From positions 26,451-90,450 of the forward strand of contig CANJII010000012.1 of the NCBI GenBank assembly GCA_947474435.1: a DNA stretch of 64,000 nt, read 5' to 3'. Positions within the stretch are counted from its first letter, which is position 1. Each line of letters begins with the position of its first letter. The stretch is from Chitinophagaceae bacterium. Its GTDB lineage: Bacteria > Bacteroidota > Bacteroidia > Chitinophagales > UBA10324. This document shows, piece by piece, positions 57,957-64,000 of this stretch. The notes under the pieces are model-generated. The model had not been told where the DNA came from. It did no database searches and was given only the letters and a program-made list of their open reading frames with translations. Both the position numbers and the translations under genes were made by a program.

Positions 57957-58725
57957 GTTCTATTTTTTTTATCGTGAGTAATTTTGATTTAAAACTATTT
58001 CTCTTCAATTCCTTATTCAACAACATTTCACCCAATATATATTTACTGATGGAGGTGGCGTAAATTTTTTCTTCTTTTAATTTTCGTGTGATGGGCGAAA
58101 TACCTGAGTGAACATCCTGCTTCACTTCCACAATAACGAGATTCGGCAATTCAATTTTTTGACTGTTATCGTTTCTGTAAAATGAAAGATCAACATCAAT
58201 GGTGGCGCGCTCCATGGTTCGTGTATTTACTAAAGTCATGCGATAAAAATCATTGCGCTGAATTGGAATAAGTTCTTTACAGTTTATTTCAGCAGAAATT
58301 CCATTTATCAATTGCTCCTGTAATTCATTTAATTTTTCTGAAAAATCCGGTATGCTGATTCTGGATTTAACTGTTTTGTCTTTATTGGTTTTCTTTTTCA
58401 CTTCAAAAAAAGAAACATTGCTATCAACATAACTGCGGCAACGAACTTTTAATCGCCCTGCTTTTTTATTGTGGTGTTGCAGGTAAAATTTATAATCAGC
58501 CGTATCGAAATAAAGATTTTTGTACTGGTTCAATCGCACGCCGCTTACTTCCAAAATACGATAATCGTTTTTAATTAAATTTAATAACTCAATCAACCGG
58601 TCAATGTGAATCACATACTTGGTATCAAACCGGTTTAATAATTCCACATCATCCATTTCTGATAATGAAATGGGTTTCATGGAGTTTAATAACTCAATTA
58701 TATTTTGTTTGATTTCCGTTTTCAA
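57940..58725 (-). CDS. VTC-domain polyphosphate polymerase
   Basis: 261 residues of the VTC (CYTH/TTM-like) catalytic domain without an SPX part. The basic tunnel residues are seen in LLNRFDTKYVIH, RLKVRCRSYVD, EVKKKTNKDKTVKSR and SISKYILGEML; the metal-side Glu is in LVIVEVKQDVHSG. The yeast relative Vtc4 makes polyphosphate from ATP at a membrane. It is coupled to the DUF4956 gene. Confidence 0.88.
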   Translation of the reverse strand: MKTEIKQNIIELLNSMKPISLSEMDDVELLNRFDTKYVIHIDRLIELLNLIKNDYRILEVSGVRLNQYKNLYFDTADYKFYLQHHNKKAGRLKVRCRSYVDSNVSFFEVKKKTNKDKTVKSRISIPDFSEKLNELQEQLINGISAEINCKELIPIQRNDFYRMTLVNTRTMERATIDVDLSFYRNDNSQKIELPNLVIVEVKQDVHSGISPITRKLKEEKIYATSISKYILGEMLLNKELKRNSFKSKLLTIKKIEHALVA

Positions 58726-58735
58726 AATAAGTTGA

Positions 58736-59146
58736 TTATTGCAGTCGTACTATTCTTAAATCACCAATATCAAGCGTCTGTTTGTTTTCTGTAATTTCAG
58801 TTTCTTTTAAAATAACTTTTTTACCTCCGTGACACGAGGTGTCATTTACGAGGCAATCACTGTAGGTATAAATAGTGTACTTGCCTTTTTTCAAATAAGG
58901 GAATTCAAATGTGCCGTTGTAGCTGCTTTCAATTTTATCGCCGAAGTATGCATTGTCGCCATAGATGATGTAAATATTTTCCTTGCCTGAATAAAAAGAA
59001 TCGACCGGAGTAAAAATATTATACTCTGCTACAAACAATTTTCCTGTGATTTTTGATGTTCCACCCTGACCGGCCTGTTTTTTACAGGAAGAAATTACAC
59101 TAAGAACAATTACACTGAAAAATAAAATTGCAACTGATTTTTTCAT
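58736..59146 (-). CDS. Small lipoprotein with beta-sandwich, hypothetical
   Basis: 136 residues. Signal with lipobox: SVAILFFSVIVLSVISSCKKQ. GTFEFPYLKKGKYTIYTYSD resembles carboxypeptidase-regulatory-like or SdrD-type beta-sandwich domains. Its start overlaps the lamin-tail stop by one nucleotide, and the polyphosphate polymerase gene follows after 10 nt. Function unknown. Confidence 0.7.
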   Translation of the reverse strand: MKKSVAILFFSVIVLSVISSCKKQAGQGGTSKITGKLFVAEYNIFTPVDSFYSGKENIYIIYGDNAYFGDKIESSYNGTFEFPYLKKGKYTIYTYSDCLVNDTSCHGGKKVILKETEITENKQTLDIGDLRIVRLQ

Positions 59147-60441
59147 TATAAAGGTTTAACAAATTTTATTGATTGCTTTTCATTTCCTGAATAAATGGTT
59201 GCGATATAGAGTCCTGCAGAAAGCGGGAATGTATTTAATTCATTGGTTCCATTTAAAATAGATGAAGAAAATATTTCTCTTCCCGAAACATCTGATACTT
59301 TATACATTGAATGAACTGATGGGTTTAAGCCGCTTACCTTAATTAGTACTGAATGATCATTCAACGAATTCAATAATTCAAAAGTGAAAGAAGCATTTTT
59401 TATTTCAGAAATTCCATTGCCACAATCAGGATCATAAGCTACACCCGGTGAACCTTCAAAACATCCTGCAAACCAGTTTTCGGCATTATCCATTTTACCA
59501 TGGTCATCTGATAATTCAAGTGTGTATCCAAGACTGTCGGGGCTTGTTGGCCATGGAGCCTTATTATCATACAACACTGAAAATTTTAATTTTCCATCAG
59601 CACCAAATAACCGGATGGCTTCACCCTTGCTTTTAAATCCGAATGAGAACGGACCATTTACATTCGTAACCGTTGGATGACGGCCTAAAAAATAAGTGAC
59701 ATTGGCGCATAGAACTCTGTATCCATTCGCAGGTAGCGTTATGTTATTTGGAATGAAATAAATGTTTGAATCCTTACTGTCCTTCATACTGTATCCATTC
59801 AAACTGATATTGGAAGATGTGGTGTTGTGCAGTTCCAGCCAATCGCCAGCATCAAAGCTTGGATTGCTGTTGTAATTGATTTCGCTGAACACGATGTCAG
59901 GGTTACATGGTGTGTATGCAACTCCGGGTGAACCAAACATGCATCCATCAAACCAATTTGCGCCATCATTCTGATTACCGTTATAATCATTCAACTCCAA
60001 TGTACGACCGAATCCATCAGCACCACGAGGCCAGAAAGCTGAATCGGTATAACTAACACTTGTAACAAAAGCACTGCTTGCATTTAATAACTGAACATTA
60101 TCGCCGCTGTTTCCAAAATCAACATTTGATGAGCCAATTTTATTAGTAACGGCCGAATGAATGGAATTAAATTTTATTAAATCCTGAACCACTACTATGT
60201 ATGATAAACCATTGAGTTGAGTTCCGGAAGGAAAGCTATAAGTTACATTAAGTGCATTTTTAATTTTCCAGTCGCTGATATCCACCATCGAAGCAGATTT
60301 ATTATAAAGTTCCACCCAGTTGCCGGAATTGGTGGTTGAATCTGAATTGTAATTAATTTCTGTAATAATGATTTGAGCAAAAGTGCTGCTTGAAGAAATC
60401 AGAATGAATACAGAAATGAAAACTGAAAGTATTAAACGCAT
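59146..60441 (-). CDS. Two lamin-tail domains with T9SS sorting domain
   Basis: 431 residues. Signal peptide (LSVFISVFILISSSSTFAQ). Two lamin-tail (LTD) domains are visible: IITEINYNSDSTTNSGNWVELYN with VDISDWKIKNAL, and IVFSEINYNSNPSFDAGDWLELHN with SLNGYSMKDSKD. Each is followed by a similar block ending in GRTLELNDYNG/GYTLELSDDHG and DGANWFDGC/DNAENWFAGC. The C-terminus is a T9SS type A domain. Bacterial LTD proteins are thought to bind surfaces or other proteins. First gene of the operon. Confidence 0.9.
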   Translation of the reverse strand: MRLILSVFISVFILISSSSTFAQIIITEINYNSDSTTNSGNWVELYNKSASMVDISDWKIKNALNVTYSFPSGTQLNGLSYIVVVQDLIKFNSIHSAVTNKIGSSNVDFGNSGDNVQLLNASSAFVTSVSYTDSAFWPRGADGFGRTLELNDYNGNQNDGANWFDGCMFGSPGVAYTPCNPDIVFSEINYNSNPSFDAGDWLELHNTTSSNISLNGYSMKDSKDSNIYFIPNNITLPANGYRVLCANVTYFLGRHPTVTNVNGPFSFGFKSKGEAIRLFGADGKLKFSVLYDNKAPWPTSPDSLGYTLELSDDHGKMDNAENWFAGCFEGSPGVAYDPDCGNGISEIKNASFTFELLNSLNDHSVLIKVSGLNPSVHSMYKVSDVSGREIFSSSILNGTNELNTFPLSAGLYIATIYSGNEKQSIKFVKPL

Positions 60442-60462
60442 TTAAAATTGTTTTAGGATTGC

Positions 60463-60470
60463 CAAAAATA
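60463..60470 (-). promoter_or_regulatory. Putative -7 box (TATTTTTG) of the lamin-tail/VTC operon
   Basis: The minus-strand octamer matches TAnnTTTG and lies 21 nt before the lamin-tail ATG. No TTG is at the 19-nt distance, so it is tentative. The rest of 60471-60717 shows nothing further. Confidence 0.35.
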
Positions 60471-60717
60471 GAAATCCATTTCACCTTTGAAACTAAATAA
60501 TTTCAATTTCTTATTTAAGCAATTTGTCGGGCGCGTTATTAATGCTCCAGTAATTTTTTTTGTGGTACCATTTAGGATTAATGAATTTAAATTCAAAAAA
60601 AATTCAGTCGAGTTCACCGGTTAGAAAAACTATATTCGTAAAATTGCCGAAGATAAAATGTCAAACACTTTTTATTTCAGCTGTAACTTTTCATTGCTCA
60701 ATAACGCTTCACACTAA

Positions 60718-61206
60718 ATGACGGTTAAGGAATACAACCAAAGTGTTGAACTCTACTCCGACCGGGTTTTTCGATTCATCTACAAAAACACAAGAGACAG
60801 AGATGATGCAAATGATGTGGTTCAAAATGCTTTTGAGATTCTCTGGAAAAATCACGAACGGGTCGAATTCGAAAAATGCAGGAGTTACCTTTTCACGGTT
60901 GCCTATCATAACTTCATTGATAATGTGCGAAAGATGAAACGGATAACCAGAATGGAAGAGCATCACGAAGACCTGATGGAAGCGCCCGACAGAAGTTACA
61001 AAGGAGTAAAAGTAATTGTGGAACAGGCATTGAACAAACTTCCTGAGATTCAGAAAAATGTGGTGATGCTCAGAGATTATGAAGGTTACGATTACGCTGA
61101 AATTGGAAACATAACTGGACTTAGCGAATCACAAGTGAAGGTTTATATTTTCAGAGCTAGACAAACTTTGAAGGATTATTTAGTGGGAGTGGAAAGAGTA
61201 ATTTGA
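60718..61206 (+). CDS. ECF-type RNA polymerase sigma factor
   Basis: 162 residues. Region 2 is recognised by YSDRVFRFIYKNTRDRDDANDVVQNAF and region 4 by LNKLPEIQKNVVMLRDYEGYDYAEIGNITGLSESQVKVYIFRARQ (given in parts: LPEIQKNVVMLRDYEGYDY, SESQVKVYIFRARQTL). It directs RNA polymerase to a small stimulon. The next gene looks like its anti-sigma partner and the third like a target barrel. Confidence 0.92.
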   Translation: MTVKEYNQSVELYSDRVFRFIYKNTRDRDDANDVVQNAFEILWKNHERVEFEKCRSYLFTVAYHNFIDNVRKMKRITRMEEHHEDLMEAPDRSYKGVKVIVEQALNKLPEIQKNVVMLRDYEGYDYAEIGNITGLSESQVKVYIFRARQTLKDYLVGVERVI

Positions 61207-61210
61207 GAAT

Positions 61211-61255
61211 CAGTAGGCAGTAAGCAGTAGGCAGTAAGCAGTAGGCAGTTGACAG
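61211..61255. repeat. Heptamer tandem repeat (CAGTAGG/CAGTAAG)n
   Basis: CAGTAGG and CAGTAAG alternate for five units, then CAGTTGA and a partial CAG, at a strict 7-nt period. It begins 5 nt after the sigma-factor stop codon. Confidence 0.85.
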
Positions 61256-61302
61256 AAATACAGATTGAAAAATTTTAAGAACAAATAATTTAAATAAATC
61301 AA

Positions 61303-61330
61303 ATTGACAATTGACCATTGACAATTCACA
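61303..61330. repeat. Heptamer repeat (ATTGACA)n upstream of the anti-sigma gene
   Basis: Units ATTGACA, ATTGACC, ATTGACA and ATTCACA follow at a 7-nt period and end 3 nt before the start codon at 61334. They match the reverse complement of the repeats at 14142-14190. Confidence 0.8.
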
Positions 61331-61333
61331 CTA

Positions 61334-62179
61334 ATGAAAATCAACAGAAATAATTACGAAGACTTCCTCATCCAAAAGTTAGAAGGGCTGCTCAGCACCG
61401 AAAAAAATGCTGAGTTGGATTTATTCCTTCATAACAATTCCGATATCCGTTCGGAGTGGGAGGCCTTTGAATTAACCCGTTTGATGCCCGATGAAAGTTT
61501 AGTGTACGAGCACAAAGATCTGTTGAAGAAAAAACAAAGTGCAGGAGTTATTCCAATGTATCGTACCATATTGTATGTAACATCCATTGCTGCTACACTG
61601 CTTTTGGTATTCTTTGTTTCGCAAAAATATTTATTCATTCAACCAACTGAAAAACCAATTGTTGTTGCAGAAAATAATTCCGTTCAAAATAGTTCAAATG
61701 AAAATTCTGTTCCTGTTATTCAACCTTCAAACAACAATGCAATTGTTGCTGATAATCTTCCAAACAAAACTCAACCAACATTTTCACATCAATCATCAAC
61801 AAAGATTTATCAAATTAGTAATGTCAATCAACCCGGAACATCAAACCCGAAAGTTGAAAGCATTTCATTTATGAAAACACTTTCTCCGGTGGCAATGAAA
61901 ACTTATCCCCGCATTTCATATGCAAGTTTCATCTGGACAAAAGGTTTAAAGGCACCTGCTGTTCCTTCGCGCAATGTGAGCGAAGCCGGTGCATGGCTAC
62001 AGGTAGCGAGCATTCTTGGTTCTGAAATTATCAGGCTCAGTGGTCGTACTGAAAAAATAAATAAAGCACCAATTGAATTGAAGATTTTAAAAACTCCGGT
62101 TCATTTAAAAATCAATAATTCCTATTTACGATTCAATAAAATACTTTCATTCAAAAAGAAAAATTCAAACAACAAATAA
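61334..62179 (+). CDS. Putative anti-sigma factor (single-pass membrane protein)
   Basis: 281 residues. A cytoplasmic N-terminus (NNYEDFLIQKLEGLLSTEKNAELDLFL) resembles the zinc-less anti-sigma helices of Bacteroidota. One membrane segment (TILYVTSIAATLLLVFFVSQ) follows at ~75-95, then an Asn/Ser-rich periplasmic region. Its place directly behind an ECF sigma gene supports the role. No FecR domain is seen. Confidence 0.7.
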   Translation: MKINRNNYEDFLIQKLEGLLSTEKNAELDLFLHNNSDIRSEWEAFELTRLMPDESLVYEHKDLLKKKQSAGVIPMYRTILYVTSIAATLLLVFFVSQKYLFIQPTEKPIVVAENNSVQNSSNENSVPVIQPSNNNAIVADNLPNKTQPTFSHQSSTKIYQISNVNQPGTSNPKVESISFMKTLSPVAMKTYPRISYASFIWTKGLKAPAVPSRNVSEAGAWLQVASILGSEIIRLSGRTEKINKAPIELKILKTPVHLKINNSYLRFNKILSFKKKNSNNK

Positions 62180-62181
62180 TC

Positions 62182-63276
62182 ATGCGCCAAATTTTCGCTT
62201 TTCTCTTTCTCACCGTTTTTAATTTTAATTCCATCACCGCTCAGATTGTTGATGCGCCTACGCCACCATCTCCACCAGACAAGGAAATGAATGCCCAACA
62301 GCAGAAAGCTTATGACGATGCCATGTTGCAATTGAACAAAGCCATTCAAAACCTGAATGAATCTCTTAAAAAAATTGACAGCATGAGTGCAAATGGTTAC
62401 AGAGGGGAAATACCTGCAATTCCACCAATTCCGCCAATGCCTGATTTTGGTAATCATGAAGAAATGGATATGGTGATAAAAATTATGGAAGACAGTCTTG
62501 AACGATTTGAAAAATCAATGGAAGTTTTTGCCGATAGTTTGGATGTAGCAATTGGCAAAATGAAAATTGAAATAAACGAAGATGGTGATAAGCGTGTAAT
62601 GATTATTGAAAAAGAAGAAATTGATTCAATGGATGATGAAGGCTGCGGAAGAAAAAAAGTAGAAACAAAAATGTTCGGAATGGATTTAGGCGTGAGTGCT
62701 TTCCTGCAGGATGGCGGCACAACCGTAAAAGCACCTTACACTCCGCTTGAATTAAATCTTGGAAAAAGCATTAATGTAAACCTGCACATCATACACCAGA
62801 ACATCAGCATTGTTAAACACTACATTGGTATCGATTGGGGAATTTATGCCGAACTGAATAATTATCGGTTTGCCAATGATGCATTGTTGATTCCGAAAAC
62901 CGATACAGTTGGATTCATGGTTGAGAGCGGTGTGAATTATAAAAAGAACAAATTGTTTTCATCGTACCTGAATTTACCTGTGACTTTTCGGTTCGAAACA
63001 AATCCGAAAGAACCTAAGCGTTCATTCAATCTGGCAATAGGTGGTTATGCCGGTTACTTACTTGGTGCACATACAAAAACAGTAAAGTCCGATAAAGAAT
63101 CGAACAAAGTACACGACGATTTTAATCTGAATAAAATGCATTATGGTTTAACAGCCCGAATCGGTTACAGCTGGTTCGATTTGTATGTTACCTATAGTTT
63201 AACTCCATTGTTCAACGATGGAACAGCTCCCGCTTTAACTCCTGTATCAGCAGGAATTGCATTGGTTGGTTTCTGA
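62182..63276 (+). CDS. PorT-like outer-membrane beta-barrel protein with coiled-coil N-terminal region
   Basis: 364 residues. A signal peptide (RQIFAFLFLTVFNFNSITAQ) precedes a Pro-rich stretch and a charged helix region (~residues 30-150) rich in Met, Glu, Lys and Asp. The second half shows amphipathic strands (LELNLGKSINVNLHIIHQ, YIGIDWGIYAELNNY, LNLPVTFRFET, GLTARIGYSWFDLYVTYSL), typical of PorT-like barrels. It starts 2 nt after the anti-sigma stop and is probably a sigma-regulated envelope protein. Confidence 0.7.
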   Translation: MRQIFAFLFLTVFNFNSITAQIVDAPTPPSPPDKEMNAQQQKAYDDAMLQLNKAIQNLNESLKKIDSMSANGYRGEIPAIPPIPPMPDFGNHEEMDMVIKIMEDSLERFEKSMEVFADSLDVAIGKMKIEINEDGDKRVMIIEKEEIDSMDDEGCGRKKVETKMFGMDLGVSAFLQDGGTTVKAPYTPLELNLGKSINVNLHIIHQNISIVKHYIGIDWGIYAELNNYRFANDALLIPKTDTVGFMVESGVNYKKNKLFSSYLNLPVTFRFETNPKEPKRSFNLAIGGYAGYLLGAHTKTVKSDKESNKVHDDFNLNKMHYGLTARIGYSWFDLYVTYSLTPLFNDGTAPALTPVSAGIALVGF

Positions 63277-63356
63277 TAACAACCAGTAACTCGTAACTAA
63301 AAATAAGAGGCTAATTTTTTTCTGAAAGGTGTTTTGGTAAAGATGCTGTCTCAATC

Positions 63357-63392
63357 AAACCCGGTATGTGTAAACAACTGCCGGGTTTTTTA
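63357..63392 (+). terminator. Intrinsic terminator after the sigma operon
   Basis: AAACCCGG (63357-63364) and CCGGGTTT (63381-63388) form a perfect stem with a 16-nt loop, followed by more T (TTTTATTTT). It ends the sigma/anti-sigma/barrel transcript. The rest of 63277-63487 is spacer. Confidence 0.85.
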
Positions 63393-63487
63393 TTTTAAAA
63401 GCAGAAAAGTTTAATGCAAAATTTAGTGGTTCGCAATTGCTTAAAACTTTATTTAGAAATAAAAATGCTCTTTAAGATATTCGCACA

Positions 63488-64000
63488 ATGAATAAAATTT
63501 CAGAAGCTTCAACAACAGCAAAATCTTTTTATAAAACTGAAAACGGAAAAAAATTATTTTACGATATACCATCCAAATCATACAAGCCCATTCCCGGCAC
63601 CGACAACTATATCATCCTCGAAAATTACGCGCAAGAAAAAAACAGCAGCGACAAAATCGTTAGCATCAGTTCCCCTCTCCTTGGGAGAGGGGTTAGGGGT
63701 GAGGCTGTTGTTTGGAAAAACTCCGGCACCCGCCTAATCGACATCGGCGACGGAGTCCTCAACCTCGAGTTCCGCACCAAAATGAACAGCATTGGCAGCG
63801 AAGTGCTCGAAGCCGTGCATAAGAGTATTGACATTGCCGAAAAAGATTTCCGCGGACTCGTTATCGCGAACGACGGAGCCAACTTCAGCGCCGGCGCCAA
63901 CCTCGCCATGATGCTCATGCTCGCCATTGACCAGGAATACGACGAGCTCGAATTTGCCGCGCGCATTTTTCAGAACACGAGCATGCGCATTCGCTACTCC
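63488..64000 (+). CDS. 3-hydroxyacyl-CoA dehydrogenase/enoyl-CoA hydratase family protein (partial, C-terminus off window)
   Basis: 171 codons from the ATG at 63488 to the edge, no stop. The second half has the crotonase fold: NLEFRTKMNSIGSEVLEAV and GLVIANDGANFSAGANLAM, with the GANFSAGANL oxyanion-hole motif. Bacteroidota homologues with this crotonase arrangement are usually the C-terminal part of a FadB-like fatty-acid-oxidation protein; here the NAD domain is not before it in view. The first ~55 residues are not typical. Codons from ~63720 are visibly GC-rich (CTC, ATC, GGC), unlike most neighbours. A palindromic element lies in frame at 63671-63704. Confidence 0.75.
   Translation, partial: MNKISEASTTAKSFYKTENGKKLFYDIPSKSYKPIPGTDNYIILENYAQEKNSSDKIVSISSPLLGRGVRGEAVVWKNSGTRLIDIGDGVLNLEFRTKMNSIGSEVLEAVHKSIDIAEKDFRGLVIANDGANFSAGANLAMMLMLAIDQEYDELEFAARIFQNTSMRIRYS
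63671..63704 (+). repeat. Palindromic element inserted in frame in the coding sequence
   Basis: CCCCTCTCC and GGAGAGGGG (63672-63680, 63684-63692) form a perfect 9-bp inverted repeat with a TTG loop, followed by TTAGGGGTGAGG. This pattern is a widespread intergenic palindrome in many bacteria, but here it is translated as SSPLLGRGVRGE without breaking the frame. Confidence 0.8.

Overview
The window is a low-GC, densely packed stretch of a Bacteroidota chromosome. Three things support this: secreted proteins with type IX secretion (T9SS) C-terminal sorting domains (44454-47171, 54950-56629, 59146-60441); promoters of the phylum's TTG-N19-TAnnTTTG type; and Bacteroidota-type families such as UMF1 transporters, PqqD-like proteins and PorT-like barrels. 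The lineage within the phylum cannot be set from the sequence alone. There is no plasmid, prophage, CRISPR array or insertion sequence.

Layout. 1-3820 (minus) is a compact four-gene cassette: PqqD-like protein, ATP-grasp ligase, fold-III PLP decarboxylase, and a urea transporter fused to an M23 peptidase that runs off the left edge. mscL and a GT-C glycosyltransferase follow. 6521-11455 (minus) is a fragment of the spc ribosomal-protein operon (rpsH, rplF, rplR, rpsE, rpmD, rplO, secY, map) detached from its usual neighbours on both sides; it has its own promoter, plus a terminator and second promoter before secY. 11862-25032 is mixed metabolism: a PQQ-type sugar dehydrogenase, a deoxyhypusine-synthase-like protein, an M1 aminopeptidase, fabD, ung, an SDR, ribH, an MBL hydrolase and a Tat-signal pirin. 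25049-31164 holds alanine dehydrogenase, pyrB-pyrR, a K+-channel-like protein with a non-canonical filter, an AT-rich two-gene island, and a lactate-utilisation-type CCG protein. 31199-44447 is largely housekeeping: a UMF1 transporter, an FtsE-like ATPase, two glycosyltransferases, recQ, an SlyD-type FKBP, pabB, purA, a Fur-family regulator and a bifunctional Rel.

44454-50605 carries a large T9SS beta-helix protein, an acyltransferase, an unusual two-component pair and tRNA-Leu(UAG). 50740-54050 is tig-clpP-clpX. 54173-60441 holds a lipoprotein, a T9SS subtilase, and a five-gene operon of lamin-tail protein, lipoprotein, VTC polyphosphate polymerase, DUF4956 and DUF2490. 60718-63276 is an ECF sigma factor, a putative anti-sigma factor and an outer-membrane barrel. 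A truncated fatty-acid-oxidation gene closes the window.

The strongest candidates for new biology are two. In the pair at 48561-50186 the kinase has Asn where the phospho-accepting His should be, and its regulator carries an in-frame 66-nt tandem duplication that doubles the phospho-acceptor strand. The second is the PqqD/ATP-grasp/PLP/urea-transporter-M23 cassette. Also notable are an in-frame palindromic element inside the last gene and several unrelated families of 7-nt-period intergenic repeats, one of which supplies the stop codon of the Fur-family gene.
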